Below are positions 37,001 through 44,189 of a stretch of DNA of 64,000 nt, piece by piece (the first letter of the stretch is position 1; each line of letters begins with the position of its first letter). The position numbers and the translations under genes are program-made. This DNA is from Acidobacteriaceae bacterium. GTDB lineage: Bacteria > Acidobacteriota > Terriglobia > Terriglobales > Acidobacteriaceae. The notes under the pieces are model-generated. The model did no database searches and had not been told where the DNA came from. It saw only the letters and a list, made by a program, of their open reading frames with translations. The stretch lies in contig PLBY01000123.1 of assembly GCA_003134655.1 (NCBI GenBank), forward strand, positions 1-64,000. Direction: 5' to 3'.

Positions 37001-37923
37001 AAAGTTACAAACGCTTTGCAACTGGCGCCCGCTGCCAGCGTGCCGGGGCTGATCGGGCAGGCCGACGTGACCGAAAAATCACTCAGATTGCTAGTGATAC
37101 TGCTGATCGTCAGAGCCGCGGACTGATTGTTCGTAAGCGTAACCGTCTGTGCCCCGCTGGATGTTCCCAAAGCCTGGCTGGCAAATGTCAGAGTGCTGGG
37201 ACTGGCGGTCGCGGGTGCAATCCCGGTCCCTGTGAGACTCACGGTCGGGCTGACCGTAGCATTGTCGGTAATCGTCAGCGTTGCGCTGCGTGTCCCGGCG
37301 GCTGCGGGAGTGAAGAATACCGACACACTGCAACTGGCTCCTGCCGCCAGAGCCTTCGGCGTCAGCGGACAGGTCGTCGTCGTGGTGTAATCCGTAAGAT
37401 TCGTCGAGATTTTGGTGATGGAAAGATTCTTGCTCTGATTGTTCGTGACCGTGACGCTAGAGGCGGCGCTCTTCACGCCGATCACTTGGTTCCCGAACGA
37501 CAGGCTCGCAGGGGACGCGGTCACCGCCGCCACTCCGGTCCCACTCAGGCTGACGGTTTGCGGACTGTTCGTGCCCGTATCTTTCACTGTCAGCGTGCCC
37601 GTCCGCGAGCCCAGAGCGGTGGGTGTGAACGTAACCGAGATCGTGCACGTCTTTCCCGCGGCGAGCGTCGAAGGACTCACCGGACACGTGTTGGTCTGAG
37701 TGTAGTCCGACAGACTCGACGTGATACCGGTGACGGCGATGGCCGTGCTCTGGCCATTTTTCAGCGTCACTCTCTGTACGGAACTGGCAATGCCCTGGAC
37801 TTGGTTTCCGAAGGAGAGACTGGCGGGCGAGACTGTCACCGACTGCGCCAGGACAGGGAGAACTGACGCAAGAACAAAAAAGCCGACTGCAGGCCAGAGG
37901 CAAAGACGAAATCGCGCGTTCAA
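31033..37923 (-). CDS. giant secreted Ig-array protein with C-terminal glycosidase-like domain
   Basis: 2,296 residues. Signal peptide (LWPAVGFFVLASVLPVLAQ); three ASH/choice-of-anchor domains of about 104 residues (SPASLSFGNQVQGIASSVQR type, ending VSLSGTG); sixteen BIG2-like Ig domains of about 87 residues (LVSIAVTP...GTTQQFTATGTYTDGSTQDLT); one more divergent Ig-like domain; then about 460 residues of a (beta/alpha)8 glycosidase-like domain of clan GH-A type (RIWDSNAAQWPNLNPASGAF, YWEACNE with a candidate acid/base Glu, LPFWSDEGGWG with a candidate nucleophile). TTG 37923 has GAGGA five bases upstream. The array is probably a stalk that displays the catalytic head. It could be an adhesin rather than an enzyme. 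No sorting signal is seen at the C-terminus. Confidence 0.8.
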   Translation of the reverse strand: MNARFRLCLWPAVGFFVLASVLPVLAQSVTVSPASLSFGNQVQGIASSVQRVTLKNGQSTAIAVTGITSSLSDYTQTNTCPVSPSTLAAGKTCTISVTFTPTALGSRTGTLTVKDTGTNSPQTVSLSGTGVAAVTASPASLSFGNQVIGVKSAASSVTVTNNQSKNLSITKISTNLTDYTTTTTCPLTPKALAAGASCSVSVFFTPAAAGTRSATLTITDNATVSPTVSLTGTGIAPATASPSTLTFASQALGTSSGAQTVTLTNNQSAALTISSITSNLSDFSVTSACPISPGTLAAGASCKAFVTFSPKAQGSRSGTLSFTDNANNSPQTAALSGTGAPPNLASIAVTPLNPSIAAGTTLQFTATGTYSDGSTQDLTNSVSWSSSVPGVASISNAGLASGSSQGSTSITASSGSIAGSTSLTVGAPALVSIAVTPANPSFALGTTQALKATGTYTDGGTQDLTNSVTWKAASPAVATVNAQGVASSVAVGNTSVTGTSGAIVGSTSLTVTAAALVSIAVTPAIPSIPLGTTQQVTATGTFTDGSTQNLTSTVRWTSDTPSTATISNASTSHGLATSAGTGTATITATSGSVSGSTVLTVTTATLVSMAVTPQTASIALGTTQQFTATGTFTDGSTQNLTASATWSSDTTSTATVSKTGLATSVAAGTANISATSGSTTGSTLLTVTPAQLASIAINPPAVSVPVGAPQSFTATGTYTDGSTQDLTQTGHWSSTAAGVATISNAPGSQGIATTFSAGTTTIGVASETVNGSATLTVQPAALVSITISPTTPAISLGTAQQFTATGTYTDGSMQNLTSSVTWSAAPATVAVISNTSGTNGMATSSGTGTANISATLGAVSSSTTLTVATAALVSIAVSPANAAIPLGTTQPFTAVGTYTDGSTQDLTASAAWSSGATGVATIGAGGLALGVGLGSTNITATSGAIPASASLSVGPPVLVSLVISPNSASVAAGRTQPFTATGTYTDGSSQNLTNSVSWSSSLPAVAGVNAAGLATGLTQGTTNIIGSMGIINASATLTVTAPLLVSISVSPATASIPDGTSQQFSATGTYSDGSTQDLTSGATWTSSAPGVATVGATGLATGAGIGNATITATSGAISGTAALAVAQPALVSIAVTPANASFALGTSQAFKATGTFTDGSTQDVSASVTWSTADSTIATINSQGSAAGVAVGSTTVAAAFGGITGSTTLTVTPAALVSIAVTPAIPSIPSGTTLQFAATGTFTDGSTQNLTQSVQWTSDTIGVATISNTANQIGLATGVGTGTATISATSGSVSGSTTLTVTAAVLVSIAVSPANPSIALGTSEQFTATGTFTDGSTQNLNATATWSSDAPSTASVNSAGLATSLAEGLANISAASGSISGSAALTVTAAQLVSLDISPQTVAVPRGMTQQFTATGTYTDGSTQNATLSGHWSSTNAAVATISNATGTQGLTTTLTPGSTTIGVSSGAVSATASLTVNSAALVSIAISPQSSVIPLGTNQQFTATGTYTDGSSQDVTSIVNWSSSSAPVLVISNTTGTNGLATSAGLGSSTVTATSASISSSTTATVGQATLTGITVTPAGTSIAQGYTLQFAATGTYSDGSTQDLTQSAAWRSSFPNVASINTTGLANAVLAGTTTISATSGSVSGSTTLIVNPPVPVSLTISPANPSIYIGGQQQFTATLYYSDGSSLNVTSSVTWSSSATGVATVSSIGLAVGAGAGTSSIEAMWGPAFSGTATVNVLLPSVTILPATASIAISGTQQFTDTVTGSSNQNVTWAIDGITGGNSSVGTISTGGLYTAPPMIGYHAITATAQANSASVGNASLTVGALTPVANTFFGMHLHYASSAVPGGMEGAGRIWDSNAAQWPNLNPASGAFVWTNLDNVLASYKNAGINDILYTLWRVPFWASSNQSDSKCDYANLGPNYYGECDLPIDLLSDGTGTNSTWRTWVQNIAQHVNDPTYLHTHAKISYWEACNECYRSPVLDPGYGSGSGQIAYRGTYAQLVRMMQDARCIILGHSSDPITALNTTCGQAGYPVIGIDPTAKMVMPSTSPIQVGKNNPPYPQVMQNLLYCTCANNSCTAAASCTTGTAGSKAIDILSVHIYPNSYVPEQIPSEVAIVRSYLQPSELLLPFWSDEGGWGGNAQVADPDLQAAWIARFHMMMWASGLARVYWYEWDNAAYGTLWSPTSITNCTTPFTSGYLCSGGIAYQQMYNWLVGSTLTNCSVSGTTWTCNLQYNKSAAQIVWDTSQTCSNGTCGTIQYPAGAFNTYKDLTGASHSVGGTVPVGIKPILLFTQ
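32700..36897 (-). repeat. BIG2 repeat array: two 2.1-kb blocks of eight domains
   Basis: Sixteen units of about 262 bp encode the BIG2 domains. Units 1-8 lie at about 34,801-36,897 and units 9-16 at about 32,700-34,800. Several units match best with the unit eight places on: 2/10 share SFALGT with KATG, 3/11 share AIPSIP with GTT, 5/13 share GHWSST, 6/14 share GTNG with ATS. This indicates a block duplication. Confidence 0.7.
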
Positions 37924-38418
37924 GAAATCCTCGCGAGCAAGTTTACCTGCTCTTTAGCGCGGGCCCGATGTTCCCTTGCAACTGCTTGGCTGGTTTACGC
38001 CCCCACGAGCGCGAGGTGCAAGCAAGATCCTGCGGAAGGCTCCTCGGCTCAATACAAATACATCTCTTGCTAAGTCAGCGGATTGTAAAACAAAACCACC
38101 GGAAGTCAATGTGCAGGAACTTGCAACATCCCCGACTGCCTGCCCCTGTTAACTGGGGTAAACATGTATGGAATCAATTTTACTCATCCTATGAAATGGG
38201 GTTTTGAGTTCCCATGGGCCTGCGGCCCACCCATAGACATGAAAGCCGCATTTCCAAGGCCGATTGATTCCAAATGGGTTAAGGCGCGACTTTCGACGGA
38301 GTGCGATCGCCTGGTTTCGAACGGTTATTCATGAACCGCCGAGTGTCGCCCCTAGTCAAGCCTTTCGGATTGAGTGAACATGCGCGTAGAATTGGGTCGT
38401 GTGAGAGGAGCTGCGACA
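37924..38418. other. intergenic region between giant Ig gene and flp
   Basis: A 495-bp gap that must hold the promoter of the minus-strand giant gene and that of the plus-strand pilin gene. It contains the short palindrome-like GGGCCTGCGGCCC near 38216 and an AT-rich tract near 38160-38210. No coding signal, tRNA or known riboswitch was recognised. Confidence 0.3.
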
Positions 38419-38583
38419 ATGAATCATCTTCTGCGCAAGCTGTGGCGGGACGATGAGGGCCAAGACATCGCCGAGTATGCGGTGATGCTGGCCGTTATTC
38501 TGGTGCTGGTCGTTGGCACGGTTCGCCTGATAGGAAGCAATGCGAACAATGCGTTTTCGTCAGCAGCCAGTGCACTTCAATAA
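38419..38583 (+). CDS. Flp/Fap-type pilin
   Basis: A 54-residue protein with the type IVb pilin pattern: a short charged leader MNHLLRKLWRDDEGQDIAEY followed by the hydrophobic helix AVMLAVILVLVVGTVRLIG. The Glu-x-x-Ala-Glu-Tyr region is the Flp signature, after which a prepilin peptidase would cut. ATG 38419 follows GAGAGGAG; an upstream in-frame ATG at 38374 would make an unusual leader. No tad assembly genes lie in the window, so assembly proteins must be elsewhere. Confidence 0.85.
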   Translation: MNHLLRKLWRDDEGQDIAEYAVMLAVILVLVVGTVRLIGSNANNAFSSAASALQ

Positions 38584-38628
38584 ACAGGCCCCTAGAATTT
38601 CTAATGCCCTGGAGCTAGAGATAAACAC

Positions 38629-38775
38629 ATGTACGTCCCATTCCTGCTGTTCGTAATCGTGGTTGTTCTTGTTTTGATCTTCTGGGAACTGAGCAAGATT
38701 AACAGTCGCCTCAAAAAGGTGCTCATCTCTTCCCATAACATCATGAAGGAGATCGATGATCCGAGTCGGAAGTAA
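38629..38775 (+). CDS. small single-pass membrane protein next to flp
   Basis: A 48-residue open frame: MYVPFLLFVIVVVLVLIFWE is one transmembrane helix, followed by a basic/amphipathic tail (LSKINSRLKKVLISSHNIMK). ATG 38629 has GGAGCTAGAG upstream. It lies 45 bp downstream of the pilin gene, on the same strand. The strict hydrophobic-then-charged pattern supports coding. It might aid pilin export or assembly; that is a guess from position. Confidence 0.5.
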   Translation: MYVPFLLFVIVVVLVLIFWELSKINSRLKKVLISSHNIMKEIDDPSRK

Positions 38776-38949
38776 GATCGCCTCGGATGTTCCGTCTCTC
38801 TGTTCCTTCGTGCAAAATCACTGATTAAAACAACTATCCAAAAATAAGCCGGAGCGGGTGCGTGGGTTGCACTCCGCCCCGGCGTGACTCACGTGCCTGC
38901 AGCAACTAGTTCCGTTGCCAGGCTCCGAAACCGCGAATGCGATGAGCGA

Positions 38950-39215
38950 AACGGACGCGAAAACCAGTTTGGCGAACTGGTGGAGCAAAACGGCGGCACT
39001 AACCTGAACGCCTTCACGGATAGCGAAGAAACGGGTTATTTCTATTCGCTTCCTTCGAATCAGATCGAACTTTGGGCGTACCTGGAATCGGAGCGCTTTC
39101 TGCATCCGGTCTTGCGGGAGTTCTACAAGGAGCGGGAGGTAGTTCATGAAGAGCGACGGTCTGGGAGAGAGCGACCCGTTCGGGCGCCTCTCTGAACAGT
39201 TCGTGGCCGCCGCTC
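38950..39215 (+). pseudogene. M16-family zinc protease N-terminal fragment
   Basis: The frame reads ELVEQNGGTNLNAFTDSEET, then GYFYSLPSNQIELWAYLESE and RFLHPVLREFYKEREVVHEE, matching the conserved part of insulinase/M16 proteases just after the HxxEH zinc site. The zinc motif itself is upstream and missing. At about 39150 the homology shifts frame (DPFGRLSEQFVAAAL, against the family PIGRLxEEFLAAAF), then hits a stop at about 39215. So it is a truncated, frameshifted relic of roughly 90 codons. Confidence 0.65.
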
Positions 39216-39274
39216 TTTAAGCCAAAGGCGCATCCCCAGAACGCTAGGCGCTGGTTCTGAGTTGAACCACTGGC

Positions 39275-41713
39275 CTATTTTGCAACACCCGCAGTCGCAA
39301 CCCCCGTACCCGTGAGGCTAACCTGCTGCGGCCCGGTTATATCGGCATCCCCGATGTTGAAGGTCGCAGTCTGAGCTCCGGTCACGGTCGGGGTAAACGC
39401 CAGCGTAAATGTGCAAGTCGAGTTGGGCGGAACGCTGCCGCCGCTGCCGCTCACGAAGTTGCAGGTGTTGCTCTGGATGCTGAATACGTTCGCGGTGCCG
39501 TTGATGAAGTTCGCGCTGTAGATTTGCATCGCGGTTGGGCCAGCGTTCTGGAAAGTAACGACCGCGGTGCTGGTGCTGCCGACGTTCGCCGTCGGGAAGG
39601 TGATCGATGTCGGTGAAACCTTCACGGCCGTTCCAACGCCGTTGATCAACAGCCCCTGCTTCCCCAGCGTGAAGTTGCCATAGTAAACCTGCGTCACGGT
39701 TTCATTCACCGCCGGATTGACCGTTGGATGGAAAGTGACCTGTGACTGACAACTTGCTCCGGGCGCCAGCGTGGCGTTGAGCAGAGTCAGGCACGTACTG
39801 GTCGGTTCAATGCTGAAGTCGTTCGGGTTCTTGCCTTCCAGATCGATCTTGGTGAATACGATGTTCACTCCGCTTTCGTTCGTGAATGTGTCCGTCTTAG
39901 CTGCGCTGGTGGTACCGAGCAGAGTGGTGGGGAAAGTCATAGTGCGGGGCGCCAGATAAATTGGAATGTTGCCGGTTCCCGTCATCTGGGCTGCAATCAC
40001 GCTGCCGTTCGACGCGGTAATCGTCATCTGTGCATTGGCAACTTCAGACGCCGTAGGGATGAAGATCACCGAGAACGTGCAAGTCTTGCCCGCAAGAACC
40101 GTCCCACTGCAGGTGGAAGCGCCTGTCGTCTTGAAGTCGGTGTTGTAGGACCCTATGAAATCAATCGCTCCCAAGGTGTAGCTCGTAGTGCCGTTGTTCT
40201 TCAGCGTGATGGTCTTGGCTGTGCTGGAATAGCCCGAAGTCTGCTTTCCGAAAGCAAGCACGCTCGGGGTCAGCGAGATTGCATTGTCCGTCAGCACCGA
40301 AACCGTGTTCGCCGTGGACGCGGCAACCGCGATGTCGAGCTTGCCGTTCACGTTAAAGTCACCGATGGCTACACCGGAAGGCCCGGCACTGGTGGGATAC
40401 ACTGTCTGTCCCTTAAACGTGCCGTCTCCGTTGCCCAGCAGACTTGACACCGTATTGTCATTGTAGTTCGCCGAAACCAGATCCAGCTTGCCGTCCCCGC
40501 TGATGTCTGCTGTGGTCACGATAACGGCGTTGGCCCCAATCGCATATTCCTTGTGGTTTTGGAAGGTTCCATTCCCGTTGCCCAGCAGAATGGAGACAGC
40601 CTTGTTCGACGTGCCCACCGCCAGATCCAGTTTGCCGTCGGCGTTGAAATCACCGACGACAACGCTGTTCGGCAGTGTCGCGGTCGGAAACGGAATTGGC
40701 CCCTGGAAAGTGCCGTCGCCGTTGCCCAGCAAAATCGCGACAGTGGTATCGGTGTTGTCCGCGACAGCCAGGTCAAGCTTGCCGTCGCTATTGAAGTCGC
40801 CAATCGCCACGCCGGAGGGACCGTTGCCGGTCGCATAATCCACGTGAGCCTTGAAGGTGCCGTCGCCGTTGCCCAGCAGCACCGCGACCTTGTTGTCGTT
40901 GAGATCGACAATGACGAGGTCAAGCTTGCCATCCCCGTTTAAGTCAGCGGTAGCGATCGCCACCGGGTGATTGCCGGTCAAATACTCCTGGTGACCCTGG
41001 AAGGTTCCCTCGCCGTTGCCCAGGAGAATCGAAATCTCACTCTGATACGGGTCCACTGTCGCGATGTCCACTTTTCCATCACCGTTGAAATCGCCGGTCA
41101 CGATCGAACTGGGATGCCCCGGAACCGGGTATTCCACGTGTGTCGGGAACGTTCCGTCCCCAACGCCCAACAGGACCGAAACGCTGTTGTTGCCGGTCGC
41201 GACTGCCAGGTCCACCTTGCCGTCGCCGTTGAAATCTGCGGCCGCTACATCCTGGGGCGTCAGATCCGTGGCGTAATCCAGCTTGCCGAAAGCTGTCGTA
41301 TACGTCTTCACGATCTGGAAGTGCGCAACGTTCGAAACACCGCCGCCCGGCGCGGGATTGGTCACCGTGACGTTCGCAGTCCCGGCCGTCGCAACATCCG
41401 TTGCGGTGATCGAAGCCGTCACCTTTGAGCCGCTCACAAACGTCGTGGTGCGGGCATTGCCGTTCCAGTTCACGGTCGCGCCTGAGACAAAACCCGTGCC
41501 GTTCACAGTCAACGTGAAGGCCGCTGCTCCGGGCGCCTTATCTCCGGGCGACAGTGGAGCGTTAATCAGAGGCAGCGGATTTGCCGCCAGAGCCGAAGAT
41601 CCCATCGCCAACACGACTATCACGATCACGGCTAGAGTCAGAAAGCTGTTGTGGCGATGTGAGATGGTTCCCTCACGCAGGATTCTCGCGGCGGGCTGTC
41701 TGCATCTATTCAC
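39275..41713 (-). CDS. secreted FG-GAP repeat / ASH-domain protein
   Basis: 812 residues. Signal/membrane segment (LTLAVIVIVVLAMGSSALAA), an IPT/TIG-like Ig domain (VNGTGFVSGATVNWNGN), seven FG-GAP/VCBS units (DFNGDGKVDLAV, DFNGDGKVDIAT, DLNGDGKLDLVI and so on, each with LLGNGDGTF) that should form a calcium-binding beta-propeller, and three ASH domains (LTPSVLAFGKQTSGYSSTAK, then LAPRTMTF and VSPTSITF units) ending in GTG-rich loops. GTG 41713 is preceded by AGGAG. Such proteins are abundant in Acidobacteriota and are presumed surface adhesins; no enzyme motif is visible. Confidence 0.8.
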   Translation of the reverse strand: MNRCRQPAARILREGTISHRHNSFLTLAVIVIVVLAMGSSALAANPLPLINAPLSPGDKAPGAAAFTLTVNGTGFVSGATVNWNGNARTTTFVSGSKVTASITATDVATAGTANVTVTNPAPGGGVSNVAHFQIVKTYTTAFGKLDYATDLTPQDVAAADFNGDGKVDLAVATGNNSVSVLLGVGDGTFPTHVEYPVPGHPSSIVTGDFNGDGKVDIATVDPYQSEISILLGNGEGTFQGHQEYLTGNHPVAIATADLNGDGKLDLVIVDLNDNKVAVLLGNGDGTFKAHVDYATGNGPSGVAIGDFNSDGKLDLAVADNTDTTVAILLGNGDGTFQGPIPFPTATLPNSVVVGDFNADGKLDLAVGTSNKAVSILLGNGNGTFQNHKEYAIGANAVIVTTADISGDGKLDLVSANYNDNTVSSLLGNGDGTFKGQTVYPTSAGPSGVAIGDFNVNGKLDIAVAASTANTVSVLTDNAISLTPSVLAFGKQTSGYSSTAKTITLKNNGTTSYTLGAIDFIGSYNTDFKTTGASTCSGTVLAGKTCTFSVIFIPTASEVANAQMTITASNGSVIAAQMTGTGNIPIYLAPRTMTFPTTLLGTTSAAKTDTFTNESGVNIVFTKIDLEGKNPNDFSIEPTSTCLTLLNATLAPGASCQSQVTFHPTVNPAVNETVTQVYYGNFTLGKQGLLINGVGTAVKVSPTSITFPTANVGSTSTAVVTFQNAGPTAMQIYSANFINGTANVFSIQSNTCNFVSGSGGSVPPNSTCTFTLAFTPTVTGAQTATFNIGDADITGPQQVSLTGTGVATAGVAK

Positions 41714-42113
41714 GAGTTTCTCCTAATCTAAAACAACTTGGCTTTATCGACGATCGGGCCAGACACTGCTAATCTTCCCGCTGACGCTCAACTCTGCCAC
41801 TCATTTGACGCCCAAACACAGTACTGAACGTATGCTCGGCTGGCGGAGGAGGGAATAAATGCCAACGAGCGGAACCTCAGTTTCACTGGCTGCGGTCTTG
41901 CTGTCAAGATGGAGCAATTTGCTTGGAGCCTATCGTCTAGGAGAAGAACGGCTCCTCCAGCTTTCCCCTTTCTTTGGGGGGACCTAGTTCGGCAGTGGTC
42001 GTATCTTTCGCAGCCCCGAGCATAAGCCCCGAGCATGAGTGTCACGCCCTGTCATTTCTAGTCTATAATCTCGCCGCTAGTTCTTCTGAGCGCTTCCCCC
42101 GCAAAGGAGAAAC
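41714..42113. other. divergent intergenic region
   Basis: A 400-bp gap with the leader of the minus-strand FG-GAP gene and the promoter of the small plus-strand gene. TATAAT at 42064-42069 is 17 bp from a weak -35 (GTCACG, 42041-42046). A short direct repeat (CCCCGAGCAT) occurs twice near 42014-42034. No gene is supported. Confidence 0.35.
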
Positions 42114-42290
42114 ATGGCGCAAACTCATGAATACAAATTGATTGTTGGTTCCGTCAAACACCCGCTCAACGACCAGCTCAGACAGGAAGGACAGAAAGAC
42201 TGGAGGCCGATATTAATGTCAACGCCTACTGACAGCAATACCGGCGTCATAAGTGTCTACGTCATCCTTGAGCGCCCCGTTGGAGCTTAG
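42114..42290 (+). CDS. small DUF4177-like protein
   Basis: A 58-residue protein beginning MAQTHEYKLIVGSVKHPLND, then QLRQEGQKDWRPILMS and VISVYVILERP. The beta-alpha-beta-beta pattern with QEGQKDWRPI resembles DUF4177 proteins (strand, helix ending in GW, strands). A strong Shine-Dalgarno (AAAGGAG) sits 6 bases before the ATG. A TATAAT lies 45 bases upstream and a terminator candidate follows, so this is a compact single-gene unit. Function unknown. Confidence 0.6.
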   Translation: MAQTHEYKLIVGSVKHPLNDQLRQEGQKDWRPILMSTPTDSNTGVISVYVILERPVGA

Positions 42291-42324
42291 GCCGAAGACC
42301 TCTTCAAGAAGCCGGGGCTTTTTT
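42274..42324 (+). terminator. candidate intrinsic terminator
   Basis: GCCCCG (42274-42279) pairs with CGGGGC (42313-42318), followed by six T. An inner hairpin GAAGA-CC-TCTTC (42294-42305) lies in the loop. The outer stem overlaps the last codons of the DUF4177-like gene. Confidence 0.45.
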
Positions 42325-42488
42325 GATGCCCTTATGGGTTTGTCAAAGGCAGAATTCCGGTTTTCTCAGCAACACGCCCATTAGCCCAGTACCGGAAATG
42401 CCCCAGTGGACTCCGCCGAATTGTGCACTCCCGAGCATCCGTGGCGCCTACTCGGCGCCATGGACGGCGCGAGCAGGGACGGCGACTG

Positions 42489-43958
42489 TCAAGGCAGCAC
42501 GAAAGCGACTCTGACTCGGATTTGAAATGGAACCGCGCGGCCGTTTTGCACGAGGGGTTTGAAACGCCACTTGCGAACCGCATCGGATGCGGCGGTTGAC
42601 AGCATCGAGTTGCCGCTGATAACGGCAAGTTGCTGTACAGCGCCATCCTTGCCGACTTGGGCTTCCAAGACGACCGGGCCTTGAATGTGTTGTTGCTTTG
42701 CTGCTTCTGGATACTCTGGTTCAATCTGCTCGCGGAGTGGCTCACTTGCTTTTCCCGCGGAACCCGGCTCCGGATCCGACACGGACGGCTCGCCGTGGGC
42801 CTGAGGCGGTTTGAGCCCGAAGATGACTTTTCCATCTTGGTAAACCGCCAAACTGGCGGAGGGCGTTTCGGGGCGTCTAGCTTTCGAGGTAACGAGAGAC
42901 ACAGCGCTCGGTTCGACTTGCCTTGTCTCTTCGGGTTGTGGGGTGGCAGCAACCGGCTTTGCGCTGACCGGTGCCGGCGGTCCTGGTGTGTGTGTAGTCC
43001 CCCGCCACGACACTCGGCCGAGCATCCAACCCAACAACAAAGCCAGAGCAATCACCAGACTGACCAGGAGCGTCGTCTGCAGATCACGAAGCCCTGGATG
43101 CTTGCTTTGCGGCATTCTCGGGTCCGCCCGCCCGAAGTGACCATCCAATTCCATGCTATCCGCAGCGGTCGGCGGCTCATCCCCTGGCAGAGGAGTTGAG
43201 AGCTCGACGGCACAGTTAAGACTGATCGAGATTTGCTGCGAGAGAGCTTGCAGAGTTTGAATATCTTCGTCCTCGAAAGCTTTCAGGCGTGGAGAGAAGA
43301 TCGCAAAAAGTCCAACTAATTCCTCCTGTTTGAGCACGGGAAAAACAACGAACGAGCGAATGCCAAGACGCCGGCACGCGACAGCATCGACACGAGAGTC
43401 TGTATCGGTGTCGGCGCAACGCTGCGCTTTCCTGGTCTGCATGCAGTCCCCACATAATCCGGCACTTGCATTCAGGAGCACGTCCAACTCCGACGAACTC
43501 TCTCCCGTGGTGACACGGCAGACCATTTCCTCTCCGCGCATCAGAACGACGGCCGCCGCGCCAGCTTTTGTCGCTAGGCGCGCTTGTTCGGCAATATCAG
43601 TGAGAACAAGGTCGAGCGCTATGTCTGCTACTGCCCCGGCATCGTGCGCGGATCTGGTGCTCGCCAAGTACGGCGGAAAGACTCCAGAACTTCGATCGTC
43701 TTCTTCGATCCCCGGCAAGGAAGGCTGGACGCTACATAATGGATCGATGGCGACTCCAGCGGTGATGGCCACTTGTCGGGTACGATCGACGATCCGATGC
43801 ATAGCCCCATCCACGTCAAGCTCTCCGTTCATGACCAACCTTCCGGCCTCGACAATGGCAGAGAGCGACCGACGATCCATCTGACTATGCTGCACGGCAA
43901 ATGCGCTCGCCAACACCTTCTGGAGAGATTCCCGATCAATGGTGGAATAGTTACTCAT
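42489..43958 (-). CDS. GAF-domain protein with transmembrane segment and TonB C-terminal domain
   Basis: 489 residues from the ATG opening MSNYSTIDRESL. Order: an N-terminal helical part of about 110 residues; a GAF domain (about 110-260) with AAAVVLMRGEEMVCRVTTGE, GLCGDCMQTRKAQRC and IRSFVVFPVLKQEELVGLFA; one transmembrane helix (TTLLVSLVIALALLLGWMLG); a Pro-rich linker; and a TonB C-terminal domain (ALVxA replaced by YPEAAKQQHIQG, VLEAQVGKDGAVQQL, AVRKWRFKPL). The GAF domain is on the cytoplasmic side and TonB-C in the periplasm, so it may carry a signal across the membrane. The frame is open for 193 more codons upstream, but that sequence looks non-coding. Relics of the same family occur at 30875-31021 and 52035-52271. 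Confidence 0.75.
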   Translation of the reverse strand: MSNYSTIDRESLQKVLASAFAVQHSQMDRRSLSAIVEAGRLVMNGELDVDGAMHRIVDRTRQVAITAGVAIDPLCSVQPSLPGIEEDDRSSGVFPPYLASTRSAHDAGAVADIALDLVLTDIAEQARLATKAGAAAVVLMRGEEMVCRVTTGESSSELDVLLNASAGLCGDCMQTRKAQRCADTDTDSRVDAVACRRLGIRSFVVFPVLKQEELVGLFAIFSPRLKAFEDEDIQTLQALSQQISISLNCAVELSTPLPGDEPPTAADSMELDGHFGRADPRMPQSKHPGLRDLQTTLLVSLVIALALLLGWMLGRVSWRGTTHTPGPPAPVSAKPVAATPQPEETRQVEPSAVSLVTSKARRPETPSASLAVYQDGKVIFGLKPPQAHGEPSVSDPEPGSAGKASEPLREQIEPEYPEAAKQQHIQGPVVLEAQVGKDGAVQQLAVISGNSMLSTAASDAVRKWRFKPLVQNGRAVPFQIRVRVAFVLP

Positions 43959-44189
43959 AACCAGTGTGCTGTGCTTCTGCGGCTGCAGAACTGGGTGGAC
44001 TTTGGCGGGCGAGCGGACGAACAGAACCAGTTTCGCGGCCAGCGACCGCAGTCTCTCACCGCGCGATTGCAGTGTCAACACAGCAGGGTTTTGGGTGACG
44101 TAACGTTGATTGTGTAAAAAGCAAGAGGGTGTAAGTTGGCTTTGGCCTCGCAAGCTAAAGCCATTCCAAAAAAGGAGACCTACACCCCG
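43959..44189. other. upstream region of GAF-TonB gene and IS256 relic leader
   Basis: 231 bp. It includes a hairpin TGGCTTT...AAAGCCA (about 44137-44163) just before an AAAAAAGGAG stretch and the IS256 relic start. It may be the left part of the element, but no matching right end was found. Confidence 0.25.

Noticed and set aside
44118..44165. Left terminal inverted repeat of the IS256 element
   Set aside because: Only a local hairpin was seen; no matching right end exists because the element is truncated.
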